DNA of 64,000 bases, taken from contig CAVPXB010000009.1 in assembly GCA_963709525.1 (NCBI GenBank), positions 434,001 through 498,000 of the forward strand, read 5' to 3'. Within the stretch, counting starts at the first letter, position 1. The number at the start of each line of letters is the position of its first letter. The translations under genes were made by a program, and so were the position numbers. The notes under the pieces are model-generated. The model ran no database searches. It was not told where the DNA came from and saw only the letters and a list, made by a program, of their open reading frames with translations. This document shows positions 32,659 to 42,772 of the stretch, in pieces. This stretch comes from CAIWHR01 sp963709525. GTDB lineage: Bacteria > Pseudomonadota > Gammaproteobacteria > Burkholderiales > Casimicrobiaceae.

Positions 32659-32765
32659 TACCCCGCGCCGGAGTCTTTCCGGCGCCGGTCAACAAACGTA
32701 TGCATCAGGGGGCGCCCTGCGCTGCATGCAAGGCCAACGGCCATTGGACTAGTGGAGAAGCAACC

Positions 32766-33146
32766 ATGGATCTCATCGCAATTATCGAGCAGGAAGAAAT
32801 CGTTCGTCTGGGCAAGGTCATTCCCGAATTCGCCCCGGGCGACACCGTCATCGTCAACGTGAACGTTGTCGAAGGCGAGCGCAAGCGCGTCCAGGCCTAC
32901 GAAGGCGTGGTCATCGCCAAGCGCAACCGCGGCCTCAACTCGTCGTTTGTCGTGCGCAAGATCTCGAGCGGCGAGGGGGTCGAGCGGACCTTCCAGACCT
33001 ACTCGCCGCTGATCGCGAGCATCGAGGTCAAGCGCCGGGGTGACGTGCGGCGCGCGAAACTCTATTACCTGCGCGATCGTTCGGGCAAGTCGGCCCGGAT
33101 TCGCGAAAAGCTCTCCCACGTCCGCCGCGAGAAGAAGGCCGAGTAG
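32766..33146 (+). CDS. rplS: Ribosomal protein bL19
   Basis: A 126-residue 50S protein. ATG 32766 follows TGGAGAAGCAACC. MDLIAIIEQEEI, FAPGDTVIVNVNVVEGERKRVQAYEGVVI and RRGDVRRAKLYYLRDRSGKSARIREKL are typical. It is the last gene of the rpsP operon, closed by a strong terminator 30 bases after the stop. Confidence 0.98.
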   Translation: MDLIAIIEQEEIVRLGKVIPEFAPGDTVIVNVNVVEGERKRVQAYEGVVIAKRNRGLNSSFVVRKISSGEGVERTFQTYSPLIASIEVKRRGDVRRAKLYYLRDRSGKSARIREKLSHVRREKKAE

Positions 33147-33176
33147 CCGGCATTCCGCGGTTCACGCAATAGAGAC

Positions 33177-33210
33177 CAAGGGCAGCGATGGCGCTGCCCT
33201 TGTCTTTGTT
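33177..33210 (+). terminator. Terminator of the rpsP-rimM-trmD-rplS operon
   Basis: An 11-bp perfect stem CAAGGGCAGCG / CGCTGCCCTTG with a four-base loop, followed by TCTTTGTT. Confidence 0.85.
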
Positions 33211-33380
33211 GCTGGCGGTGCCGGCTTCGCGAGCCTTGACCGCCTGCGCGGCGTGGTTCTTGCTTGTCCTGCACCTGGTCACCGGAATTGAGACCGCCGG
33301 CGTTACACTAACCGTTTGGCACAACACACCGAAACGGCGCCGCTGCGAGCATCGGTAGCCGGTCTTTGCGTGCCCCGTCG

Positions 33381-35201
33381 ATGAAATCATCGCTGTACGA
33401 AGCGCTAGGCATTTCCCAGACCGCGCCGGACGAGGAGGTCCGCGGCGCACTGCGTCGCGTCATCCGCAAGTACTACGCCAAGACGCGCGACGGGCAGGGC
33501 AATGTCGAGGAAGCGCTGCGGTTCATCAATCATGCGAGCCGCATTCTCTCCGATCCGGAACGACGGCAACGCTACAACCAGGAACTGGCCCGCGCCGCCG
33601 GCAGCACCGAGCAGCGTATCGTTCACGTCGTCGCCACCGCGCTGGCCGACGAACGCGAGGGAACCGACGCCCATGCGCCGCTCTCCGATCCCTCTCCGGA
33701 AGACCTGTTCGAAGAGCGGTTCGGCGAGCCCGAACCCAAGCCCGAGCGCGTGTTTCATCACCCCGGACTGACCGAGCGGGTCGCCTCCTTCGGCCGCTCG
33801 ACGCTGCTCACCATCGCGCTGTGCGTGATGTTCGGGGCCTTCATTGTGGCCGCGATCGTGTTTGTCACGCCGCAGGACGCCGTGCTGCTGGCGAAGCGGG
33901 TGCTGGTCTGGCTGACGATCACCCTGCTGGGCCTGGCAGTCGTCTATGCCATTGTGCATGGCGTGGCCTGGTCGCGCCGCAGGCGCGCGCTGCCCCCATT
34001 GATACAGCCGCCGCAGACCGACCTCGCCATTCTCAACTGGCGGCGGGAGAAGAGCGTCTTCCTGGGCGCCGAACAGCCACAGGAGGACGCCAGCTGGATC
34101 TTTCAGCTCAGGATGGCCGAGTTGGAGCGCGCGAAGTCCGGGCGCACGAGCGAGCCTCGTCCGTGGGCTCGCCTTGGCGCGCGATTGTTCGACTACGCGA
34201 TCTGGGGGCTCGTACTGGCGCTGCTGATGTCGGAACTGCGCGGTGCCGGGCTGCTGTCGGAGACCCTTGCCCGGTGGCTTGGACATCCGCTGCTGGCCCC
34301 GGTGCTGATCACCGGATCCTGGATTCCCATCGAGGCGCTGTTGATCGCGTCGCTGCAGACGACGCCGGGCAAATGGCTGTTTGGCTGCTACATCCAGTTC
34401 TCGATCTCGAACGCATACGCGTCGCGCGAGATGCGGGCGCAACTCGATCGCGCGCTGCGCCGTGCGTTCCGGCTGTGGTGGGAAGGCGTCGGCTGCGGGT
34501 TTTCGCTGCTCGCCCCGATCCTGATCGCGGTGGCCTACGAGCGGGTGGCGCAGAACCAGGAAACCGACTGGGATTCGGCCGAGGACTGTCTCGTCACCCA
34601 CGGACCTTCGGGCGTGCTCAACACGGTGACGGGCGTGTGCGGACTGGCAGCGATGCTCTGGCTTTACGCCGTCGCCTGGCACCAGCCGATGGCCGAGACC
34701 GTCGCCTGGGCGCAAGCAAGAGTCATCGAGTCGATGCCGTCCGTGGCTTCGCTGATGCCTGGCGACCTCGATGGTGTCAGCGGGATGTTCGCCGGGGTCG
34801 CCCGCCCCGCGGCCGTGGCCATCGGAGGCGCCATTTCGAGTGGCGCCCGGCCTGGCGCGGGATCGGCTTCCGAGCCCGTCGATCGGGCGCTCGCCGCGGA
34901 GTTTTCCGCGCGACGCTCGCGGATCGTCGCGCTGTCGACCGAGGGGCCACGCATGTTGCGCTCCGCCAACTATCGCCGGGCGATGGAACTGTGCCGGGCG
35001 TGGGCCGACCTCGAACTCGCCAACGCCGACGCGTGGCGCTGCCTCGGCCGCGCAGCGCAGGCGCTGGGCCATCATCAGGAAGCGATCAGCGCGTTTCGCA
35101 AGGCGAAGCAATTCGATCCGGCGGACAGGTCCCTGGACGCCGCAATCGATCGCAGCCAGCAAGGCATCGTCGCCGATTTCCTCGATCGCAACCGCCAGTG
35201 A
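33381..35201 (+). CDS. Membrane protein with degenerate J-domain, RDD domain and TPR tail
   Basis: A 606-residue protein from ATG 33381. Residues 1-70 (SSLYEALGISQTAPDEEVRGALRRVIRKYYAKTRDGQGNVEEALRFINHASRILSDPERRQRYNQEL) have the J-domain helices, but HPD, which activates DnaK, is replaced by KTR-like residues. Two membrane spans follow (about 135-200), then an RDD-like region beginning RPWARLGARLFDYAIWGLVLALL with TTPGKWLFGCYI. The C-terminal 100 residues form TPR-like helices (ANYRRAMELCRAWADLELANADAWRCLGRAAQALGHHQEAISAFRKAKQFDP). The function is unknown; it may be a membrane adaptor that cannot stimulate Hsp70. Confidence 0.8.
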   Translation: MKSSLYEALGISQTAPDEEVRGALRRVIRKYYAKTRDGQGNVEEALRFINHASRILSDPERRQRYNQELARAAGSTEQRIVHVVATALADEREGTDAHAPLSDPSPEDLFEERFGEPEPKPERVFHHPGLTERVASFGRSTLLTIALCVMFGAFIVAAIVFVTPQDAVLLAKRVLVWLTITLLGLAVVYAIVHGVAWSRRRRALPPLIQPPQTDLAILNWRREKSVFLGAEQPQEDASWIFQLRMAELERAKSGRTSEPRPWARLGARLFDYAIWGLVLALLMSELRGAGLLSETLARWLGHPLLAPVLITGSWIPIEALLIASLQTTPGKWLFGCYIQFSISNAYASREMRAQLDRALRRAFRLWWEGVGCGFSLLAPILIAVAYERVAQNQETDWDSAEDCLVTHGPSGVLNTVTGVCGLAAMLWLYAVAWHQPMAETVAWAQARVIESMPSVASLMPGDLDGVSGMFAGVARPAAVAIGGAISSGARPGAGSASEPVDRALAAEFSARRSRIVALSTEGPRMLRSANYRRAMELCRAWADLELANADAWRCLGRAAQALGHHQEAISAFRKAKQFDPADRSLDAAIDRSQQGIVADFLDRNRQ

Positions 35202-35213
35202 GCGGCCCCCGGT

Positions 35214-36110
35214 TCAACTGACCACGGCCAGCCACAGCGGCAACGTTATCGCCGCGAGCAGCGTGCCGGTCGAGATCAGGAGCGCCACCGGCGCGCCGCG
35301 GCCATTCATCTGGTTCGCGAGGATGTAAGCCGACGTCGCGGTAGGAACCGCCGCCATCATCACCGCCATCTGGCGCTCGAGCAGCGGCAGGTCGAGTGCG
35401 AACGCCAGGACCAGCGCGAGCGCCGGCATCGCGACCAGCTTGACGCCGTTCCACCACAGCACGGCCTTGAGGGGGAGCGCGTCGCCGGCGAAGCGCAGGC
35501 CGGCGCCCACGGCCAGCAGGCCCAGCGGCAGGGCGGCGCTGGCGAGATGCTGCAGCAGGCGACCCGCGAACGATGGTAACGGCCAGCCGGTGATGCGCCA
35601 GCAAACGCCCGCGGCGCAGGCGAGTATCAACGGGTTGCGGGCGAGCTCAGTGAGGATGCGCAGCCCGCGACCTTGTGCCAGCACGCTGACCGCGGCGACG
35701 TTGACGATGGGTACCAGCACCCCGACCATCAGGCTCAGCATCGCTACCCCCGCGTCGCCGCCGAGCCGCGTGGCCACCGCCAGCGCCACATAGGTGTTGA
35801 AGCGGAAACCGCACTGGAAACACGCGGCGAAGGTTGGCTCGTCGAGGCGCAGGAGCGGCCGCGCCAACGCGGAGAGCAGCATGCCGCCGGACGTGAAGGC
35901 GACGACGACCGCGAGCAGCTTGCCGGCCTCACCCGGCGTCAGGGGCGAGGTCGCAAGGGCCCGGAACAGCAGCGCCGGAAACAGCACGAAATACACGAGG
36001 CGCTCGACGCCGGTCCAGAACTCGGCGGGAAACGAAGGCAGCCGGCGCAGCCACGCGCCGCCGCCGATCAGCAGGAAATCGGGGAGGAGAAGCAGTGCGA
36101 CGCTCAGCAT
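35214..36110 (-). CDS. AEC-family auxin efflux carrier-like transporter
   Basis: A 298-residue inner-membrane protein from ATG 36110 (MLSVALLLLPDFLLIGGGAWLRRLP). About ten hydrophobic segments and the family stretches FPALLFRALATSPL, CGFRFNTYVALAVATRLGG, LARNPLILACAAGVCWRITG and the C-terminal AAVPTATSAYILANQMNG match the AEC (malate/auxin efflux-type) carriers; the substrate is unknown. The start codon overlaps the end of a palindromic repeat element, so its leader and ribosome-binding region come from the element. It converges on the J-domain gene. Confidence 0.87.
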   Translation of the reverse strand: MLSVALLLLPDFLLIGGGAWLRRLPSFPAEFWTGVERLVYFVLFPALLFRALATSPLTPGEAGKLLAVVVAFTSGGMLLSALARPLLRLDEPTFAACFQCGFRFNTYVALAVATRLGGDAGVAMLSLMVGVLVPIVNVAAVSVLAQGRGLRILTELARNPLILACAAGVCWRITGWPLPSFAGRLLQHLASAALPLGLLAVGAGLRFAGDALPLKAVLWWNGVKLVAMPALALVLAFALDLPLLERQMAVMMAAVPTATSAYILANQMNGRGAPVALLISTGTLLAAITLPLWLAVVS

Positions 36111-36236
36111 TGATCCGGCACAGGTATGTATCAAGTACCGTTCGGGCTGAGCCAGTCGAAGCCCTTCGATTGACTCAGGGCAGGCACTTCGACAGGCTCA
36201 GGGCGAACGGTTCAAACATGTTCATGCCGGATCAAT
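36110..36236. repeat. 127-bp palindromic element with TTGATCCGGCA ends, copy A
   Basis: The element starts TTGATCCGGCA and ends TGCCGGATCAA, exact inverted ends. Internally it carries the common proteobacterial motif GTTCGCCCTGAGCCTGTCGAAG in inverted arrangement. It is the reverse complement, with changes, of copy C at 50190-50316. Confidence 0.75.
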
Positions 36237-36291
36237 GGGGGGAGCGTCGTGCGGCTTGAGGGGCAGCGCGATTGGCCGCTCGCGGGAGCGG

Positions 36292-36810
36292 CTACGCGCT
36301 CCCGTCGGGGCGGCTTCGAATGCGCTGCACGAGCGCCGTGGTCGAACGCTCGAAGGCAAACGGGATCGCGACAAAGCGGCCGCCGGCGGCAATCGTTTCA
36401 GCGGCGCCGGCCGTGGTTTGCGCGCTGTAGTCGCCGCCCTTGACGAGGATGTCGGGCAACGCGGCCATGACGAGATCGCGCGGCGTATCGCCGTCAAAGG
36501 GGACGACGAGGTCGACCGCCGCCAGCGCGGCGAGCACCGCCATGCGATCGGCGAGCGGATTGAGCGGCCGATCGTCCCCTTTGCCGAGGCGGCGAACCGA
36601 GGCATCGGAGTTCACCGCCACCACCAGCGCGGCGCCGAGCCCGCGCGCCTGCTCGAGGTAGGTCACGTGCCCGCGGTGCAGGACATCGAACACGCCGTTG
36701 GTGAACACCAGCGGACGCGGCAGCGCGGCAATGCGCGCCAGCGCCGTTGCCGCGGTCGCGATCTTCGCCGGATAGCGCGGCGGCGGCGGCGCGTCGGCGT
36801 CGGTCGTCAA
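36292..36810 (-). CDS. rfaE2: D-glycero-beta-D-manno-heptose 1-phosphate adenylyltransferase (HldE C-domain/RfaE2)
   Basis: A 172-residue cytidylyltransferase-fold enzyme that activates heptose-1-phosphate for LPS core synthesis. A TTG start at 36810 has GAGGG upstream. Family marks are LVFTNGVFDVLHRGHVTYLEQAR (the HxGH motif), VVAVNSDASVRRLGKGDDRP, RMAVLAALAAVDLVVPFD and ILVKGGDY. It is a stand-alone adenylyltransferase without the N-terminal kinase domain of HldE. It lies near gmhA, which makes its upstream substrate. Confidence 0.92.
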   Translation of the reverse strand: MTTDADAPPPPRYPAKIATAATALARIAALPRPLVFTNGVFDVLHRGHVTYLEQARGLGAALVVAVNSDASVRRLGKGDDRPLNPLADRMAVLAALAAVDLVVPFDGDTPRDLVMAALPDILVKGGDYSAQTTAGAAETIAAGGRFVAIPFAFERSTTALVQRIRSRPDGSA

Positions 36811-36820
36811 GCGCCGGCCC

Positions 36821-36934
36821 TCACGGCGTGTACTCGAAGACCTTGACGACGCGCACGACATCGGTCGTCGACGCGGCGAGCTGTCCTGCGAGGTCGGCTT
36901 CTTCGCGCGACGTGCGGCGGAAATCGGCTTTCAT
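36821..36934 (-). pseudogene. Remnant of dolP (yraP), BON-domain lipoprotein: only the C-terminal end
   Basis: The 37-codon frame begins at an ATGA overlap with the gmhA stop (MKADFRRTSREEADLAGQLAASTTDVVRVVKVFEYTP). The end REEADLAGQLAASTTDVVRVVKVFEYTP is the typical close of the second BON domain of DolP/YraP, which normally follows gmhA/diaA and is about 190-220 residues long. The signal peptide, lipobox cysteine and first BON domain are gone: the original start codon appears fused directly to the tail. The most likely explanation is a large internal deletion in the organism or in the assembly. Confidence 0.7.
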
Positions 36935-37524
36935 GCCTCTTCGCCCAACAGGGTGGCATCGATGGCGTCGCAGAGGCAGTGAATGATCAGCAGATGCACT
37001 TCCTGGATGCGCGCCGTGCGCTCGTGCGGAACGCACAGGTGCACGTCGGTATCGCGCAGCAGTTCTCCGATCCTGCCGCCGCCCTTGCCGGTCAGCGCGA
37101 CGACCGAGAGGTCCCGCTCGCGGGCCGCGTCGATCGCGGCGATGATGTTGCCCGAATTGCCGGAAGTCGAGATGGCCAGCAGCACATCGCCCTTTGCCCC
37201 CAGGGCGCGCACCTGTCGGGCGAACACCTGATCAAACGAGTAGTCGTTGGCAATCGCGGTCAGGATCGACGTATCCGTGGCAAGCGAAAGCGCCGGAAGT
37301 TCCGGACGTTCGCGCTCGAAGCGCCCGACCATCTCGGCCGCGAAATGCTGCGCGTCGGCAGCGGAACCGCCGTTGCCGCACGCAAGTATCTTTCCGTCCG
37401 CAAGCAGGCTGGAGGACATGAGTTCCGCGGCACGCGCAATGTCGGGTGCCAGCAGCGCTGCGGCATCGAGCTTCAATTGCGCGCTGTCGGCGAAATGCTG
37501 ATGGATGCGTTGGAGGTGATTCAT
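36931..37524 (-). CDS. gmhA: GmhA/DiaA-type phosphoheptose isomerase
   Basis: A 197-residue SIS-domain protein from ATG 37524 (MNHLQRIHQHFADSAQLKLDAAALL). CGNGGSAADAQHFAAEMVGRFERERPELPALSLATDTSILTAIANDYSFDQVFARQ and ISTSGNSGNIIAAI are typical of sedoheptulose-7-phosphate isomerase GmhA. In the rsmI-lpoA-yraN-X-dolP order the E. coli counterpart is diaA, a DnaA-binding paralogue. The nearby rfaE2 favours the heptose role; DiaA function cannot be excluded. Confidence 0.92.
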   Translation of the reverse strand: MNHLQRIHQHFADSAQLKLDAAALLAPDIARAAELMSSSLLADGKILACGNGGSAADAQHFAAEMVGRFERERPELPALSLATDTSILTAIANDYSFDQVFARQVRALGAKGDVLLAISTSGNSGNIIAAIDAARERDLSVVALTGKGGGRIGELLRDTDVHLCVPHERTARIQEVHLLIIHCLCDAIDATLLGEEA

Positions 37525-37572
37525 CGCAGTATGGAAAGAGGGAGACCAAGGATTGTAGCAATACCACGCCTG

Positions 37573-37675
37573 TTGATACGGCATGAATACGAGGGGACCG
37601 TTCGCCCTGAGCTTGTCGAAGGGCTTCGACTGGCTCAGCCCGAACGGAACCTCGTACACCACTGTGCCGGATCGA
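37573..37675. repeat. 103-bp palindromic element with TTGATCCGGCA-type ends, copy B
   Basis: It begins TTGATACGGCATGAATACGA and ends GTGCCGGATCGA, with one change in each end relative to copies A and C. The centre is GTTCGCCCTGAGCTTGTCGAAG followed by its inverted partner. Shorter than the other copies. It lies upstream of gmhA and downstream of yraN. Confidence 0.72.
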
Positions 37676-37692
37676 TGGCCGCCGACGCGGCG

Positions 37693-38050
37693 CTACAGCG
37701 TGATGATGTCGCGCAGCCACTCGACGCGGTCATTGTCGAGCGCGTCGAACAGCAACGCGTCGAAGCGGCAGCTCGGCGTGCCTCTGACGGTTGCGAGATA
37801 GAGGCCTGCCGCGGCGATCAGGCGCGAGCGCTTGGCCGCGGTGATGCTCGCCGCGGCCCCGCCAAAGCCGCGGCCGCGACGAAGGCGCACTTCGACGAAC
37901 ACCAGCGTCGCGCCGCTCCCGGGCGATGAGGTCGATCTCGCCGCAGCGGCGGCGCCAGTTGCGCTCGACGATGGCAAGGCCGCGTGCTTCGAGGAACGCG
38001 GCGCCGATCGCCTCGGCGCGCGCGCCGTGGGTGCTGCGATCGGAGGTCAC
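37693..38050 (-). CDS. yraN: YraN/UPF0102 family nuclease-like protein (one frameshift)
   Basis: A small restriction-endonuclease-fold protein of unknown cell role. A GTG start at 38050 gives VTSDRSTHGARAEAIGAAFLEARGLAIVERNWRRRCGEIDLIARE; one extra base near 37917 then breaks the frame, and ATLVFVEVRLRRGRGFGGAAASITAAKRSRLIAAAGLYL continues to the stop at 37693. The nuclease-like GEIDLIA...FVEVR pattern spans the frameshift. Corrected length about 118 residues, as expected. It follows lpoA, as in E. coli. Confidence 0.88.
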
Positions 38051-38099
38051 CTATTGATCCGGCGGAGGAGACCGAACTCTTGCAGGAGCGTCTTCGGGC

Positions 38100-39218
38100 T
38101 CATGGGTTGCCGGATGCGCTCGAGTCCACGGCTTCGGCCCGCCCGTTGCGGAATTGCATCAACAGGCCCTCGCGCGCGAACTGACGCGACTTGTCCAGGG
38201 TCACATGTCCGGTGGCGCCATCGAATTCCAGCGTTTTCGGCGCGCCGTCGGCAAACGCCTGGGCGACGCGAAAGGCGTCGATGCCGAGCGCGTAGAGCCG
38301 TTCAAGCGCCGCGTTCGAGTAGTTGGCCCGCGCCAGCTTGCCCAGGTCGTACTTGTCGGGGTTCGCCAGCCAGGGCAATTCGATGAACAACACGTCGTCG
38401 AGATCGTGCTGCGATTCGAGCGCGTGCCGGTCGTTGACCTGGCTGCTCGTATAGCTGCGGGTCGCGCCGACGAACGGTTTCAGCCGCGACGCATCGGCGC
38501 CGTCGACGGCCAGCAGCAACGCGTCCACCGGCGTGCGGACGAGCTCCCGGCGCAATGCCAGCAGGTCGCGACCGCGATCGTAGCGGTAGATTTCCGGCGG
38601 CCCGCCGCCCAGCAGTATCCACTCGCCGACAAAGGCGCTGGCGAACCGTCGCTGCAGCGGCGTATCGGCCCCGATGACGCCGATGGTCCGCACGCCTTGC
38701 AAGCGCGCGAGACGGGCGAGTTGCTGGCCCTCGCTCTCGATGGCCAAGGTCAACGCGTAGACGTGGTCGGGCAACGCCACGCCATCGTCGAGCTGGTTGA
38801 GCGCGATCGTCAGCGGCAGCTCGACATCACCGGCGACCAGCGCGCGCAGGTCGTCGCGGACGAGCGGCCCGACCACGACCCGGGCGCCCAGTGCCCGCGC
38901 TTGCGCGAAACCGGCGCTCGGGTCGCCGTCCGCGTGACCGATGACCCGGGTATTCACCTTTGCCGATTCGGCAGCAGCGAGGAAACCGGCCTTCACGGCG
39001 TCGGCGGCCCGCCCGTAGGTCGCGGATTGCAGCGGCAGCACGAGCACGATGGGTATCGGTGCGGGCGGCCCTGCCTCGATCGCAGTGTCGTTGCTTGCCG
39101 CTGTCGTTTGCGCAGCGGACAATGCCGGCAGCGCGAGCATCATCGTCACCAGCGCCAAGGTCCAGGCAGCGCGTGCGCAGTTTCCAGACGGCAGCGGGCA
39201 AGACAGGCGGGCGAGCAT
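38100..39218 (-). CDS. lpoA: LpoA/LppC-family penicillin-binding protein activator
   Basis: A 372-residue protein from ATG 39218 (MLARLSCPLPSGNCARAAWTLALVTMMLALPALSAAQ), with a signal peptide. I see no clear lipobox at the cleavage region (LPALSAAQ), unlike enterobacterial LpoA. The mature part, beginning PIPIVLVLPLQSATYGRAADAVKAGFLAAAES, is the periplasmic-binding-protein-like LppC domain; the N-terminal TPR half of E. coli LpoA is absent. In E. coli this protein activates PBP1A. It is divergent from rsmI with 15 bases between starts. Confidence 0.85.
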   Translation of the reverse strand: MLARLSCPLPSGNCARAAWTLALVTMMLALPALSAAQTTAASNDTAIEAGPPAPIPIVLVLPLQSATYGRAADAVKAGFLAAAESAKVNTRVIGHADGDPSAGFAQARALGARVVVGPLVRDDLRALVAGDVELPLTIALNQLDDGVALPDHVYALTLAIESEGQQLARLARLQGVRTIGVIGADTPLQRRFASAFVGEWILLGGGPPEIYRYDRGRDLLALRRELVRTPVDALLLAVDGADASRLKPFVGATRSYTSSQVNDRHALESQHDLDDVLFIELPWLANPDKYDLGKLARANYSNAALERLYALGIDAFRVAQAFADGAPKTLEFDGATGHVTLDKSRQFAREGLLMQFRNGRAEAVDSSASGNP

Positions 39219-39233
39219 CTGACGGAGCAGGAG

Positions 39234-40154
39234 ATGGCGGAGGTGGAGGTCGAGACCGGCGAATTGCGAGCACCCCATCCCGGCCTCGCCGGAAGGGCGC
39301 TTGCGGGCACATTATATGTGGTCGCTACTCCCATCGGAAACCTGCGCGACCTGTCATTTCGGGCACTGGATATCCTCGCCTCGGCGGACGTCATCGGGGC
39401 CGAGGACACGCGTGTCACCAGCGTGCTGTTGCGGCATTTCGGCATCCAGACAAGACCGACCTCCATTCGCGAGCACAACGAGGCCCGGAGAAGCGAGGAG
39501 GTCCTGAGCTGGCTGCAGGCCGGGAAAAGCGTCGCGCTGGTCAGCGACGCGGGCACGCCGGCCATCAGCGATCCGGGCGCGCGCCTGGTGGCCGCCGTTC
39601 GCCGCGCGGGGCTGCCGGTGGTGCCGATCCCGGGCGCCAACGCGGCCGCGGCGGCGGTGTCGGCGGCCGGGTTGTCCGCCGAGCACTTCCTGTTTCTCGG
39701 TTTTCTGCCGGTCGCCGCCAAAGCGCGGCGGGAGCTGCTCGAGTCCGTCGCGGGCCTGTCGGCCGCGCTGGTGTGTTACGAGGCGCCGCATCGGGTGCGT
39801 TCGACCGTCGCCGATCTCGCCGCCGCCTGTGGCGCAGGGCGCGAGATCGTCATCGCGCGTGAAATCACCAAACGGTTCGAGACGATTGCGCGACTTCCGC
39901 TCGCGGGGGCAGCGCGCTGGTTCGACGAAGACGCCAATCGCGAGCGGGGCGAGTTCGTGCTGCTCGTCGACGTGGCCGGCGTAGCGGACACGCCGCGGCG
40001 ATCAGCGACCGCCGAAACGACGAAGCTCCTGCGGGCGCTGCTCGAGGAGTTGCCGCCCGCACGAGCGGCGCGGGTCGCGGCCAAGGCGACCGGATTGTCG
40101 CGCGAGGAGCTGTACGCCCAGGCGCTTCTGCTGAAGGGCGTCGCCGACGCCTGA
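39234..40154 (+). CDS. rsmI: RsmI, 16S rRNA (cytidine1402-2'-O)-methyltransferase
   Basis: A 306-residue SAM methyltransferase modifying C1402 of 16S rRNA. ATG 39234 follows GGAGCAGGAG. TLYVVATPIGNLRDLSFRALDILASADVIGAEDTR, REHNEARRSEEVL, VALVSDAGTPAISDPGARLVAAVRRAGLPVVPIPG and FLGFLP are the tetrapyrrole-methylase-fold motifs of RsmI. A C-terminal helical part ends SREELYAQALLLKG. Divergent from lpoA, as in most proteobacteria. Confidence 0.97.
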   Translation: MAEVEVETGELRAPHPGLAGRALAGTLYVVATPIGNLRDLSFRALDILASADVIGAEDTRVTSVLLRHFGIQTRPTSIREHNEARRSEEVLSWLQAGKSVALVSDAGTPAISDPGARLVAAVRRAGLPVVPIPGANAAAAAVSAAGLSAEHFLFLGFLPVAAKARRELLESVAGLSAALVCYEAPHRVRSTVADLAAACGAGREIVIAREITKRFETIARLPLAGAARWFDEDANRERGEFVLLVDVAGVADTPRRSATAETTKLLRALLEELPPARAARVAAKATGLSREELYAQALLLKGVADA

Positions 40155-40401
40155 TATTGCCGACCTCCCGGGTCGACGCGAATGCCCTCGCCGGGAGCCC
40201 GCGGGCGTTGCGCTACGCTCGCTGCGAGCGCCGTACCGTGCTCGTCGAGCGTCGGCACCCTGGTCGTTGCAGGTACGTCGATCTCCGATGAGCTGCGTGC
40301 TGCGCGCCGCGAAGTCGTCGCGACCGAGTGGCAAGGCGCGGTGACGCGCATGCCGCAGATGTGCGTTGCGCGCTACTGCGGAGCATCGCCGATGGCGCCG
40401 C
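40155..40401. other. Unexplained junction between rsmI and the ureB tail
   Basis: About 250 bases with no recognisable gene on either strand and no RNase P RNA signature. An inverted repeat GTTGCGCTACGCTCGC/GCTGCGAGCGCC-like region lies at 40208-40235. The urease structural genes ureA and most of ureB would be expected here. It may mark a rearrangement or an assembly join. Confidence 0.5.
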
Positions 40402-40559
40402 GCAGGTATTGTGGCCGAGTTGGTCGCGCTTGCCGGCGCGCGCGTCGTGGTTGGCTTCTCCGGCGCGGTGATGGGGCCGCTCGACGTCGTGCCGCGCCCC
40501 GCATGGAAGCGCGCCGCCGCGAAGGGCGCCGGCAAGACGACGACCCACGGGAGGGCACG

Positions 40560-40563
<4 letters not shown>
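40402..40563 (+). pseudogene. ureB: C-terminal fragment of UreB, urease beta subunit
   Basis: The reading frame contains VAELVALAGARVVVGFSGAVMGPLD, matching the end of UreB, followed by a basic tail, and stops in an ATGA overlap with ureC. The N-terminal 70 or so residues of UreB (including the IPGE start and the GSHYHF motif) cannot be found upstream in any frame. It is either a real truncation or the product of a wrong join. Confidence 0.7.
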
Positions 40564-42263
<1,700 letters not shown>

Positions 42264-42270
42264 GTTTTCG

Positions 42271-42772
42271 ATGCTGATCGTCGAGAAGCGGTGCGACGCT
42301 CCCGGTGCCTGCGGACTTCACGCTGCTGCTGCCCTTCGAATTGCGGCAGAAGACGCGGCTGCGCACGGTGCTGACCAACGGCGAGGAGGTGGGCCTCTTC
42401 CTGCCGCGCGGGACGTTGCTGCGTGATGGCGATTGCCTCGAAGCTGTCGACGGGCGCGTCATCCGCGTGACCGCCGCCGCCGAGACGCTGGCCGAGGCCC
42501 GCTGCGCCGACCCCGCGATGCTGGCGCGCATCGCCTACCATCTCGGCAACCGACACGCGCCGGTGCAGGTCGGACCGGATTCGGTCCGCTTTGCCGCCGA
42601 CGAGGTGCTCGCCGCGATGGTACGCGGCCTGGGCGCGGAGGTGCGCACCGTCGTCGCCCCGTTCGAGCCCGAGGGCGGCGCGTACGGCAGCGGCCATCAC
42701 CAGCACACCAGCGAGGCGGTGCGCCGCGGCGTGATCCACGATTTCGCCGTTCCGCCGGCCGGCGACACATGA
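42271..42772 (+). CDS. ureE: UreE, urease nickel metallochaperone (one frameshift)
   Basis: Delivers nickel to the urease activation complex. ATG 42271 (MLIVEKRCDAP), an extra base near 42302, then PADFTLLLPFELRQKTRLRTVLTNGEEVGLFLPRGTLLRDGDCL. The conserved metal-site region AYHLGNRHAPVQVG with its histidine and a short histidine-containing tail (GSGHHQHTSEAVRRG) are present. It lies 7 bases after ureC and overlaps ureF by ATGA. Confidence 0.92.

Noticed and set aside
40155..40401. RNase P RNA gene (rnpB) next to rsmI
   Set aside because: rnpB is often near rsmI, but the conserved GAGGAAAGTCCGGGC region is absent on both strands.
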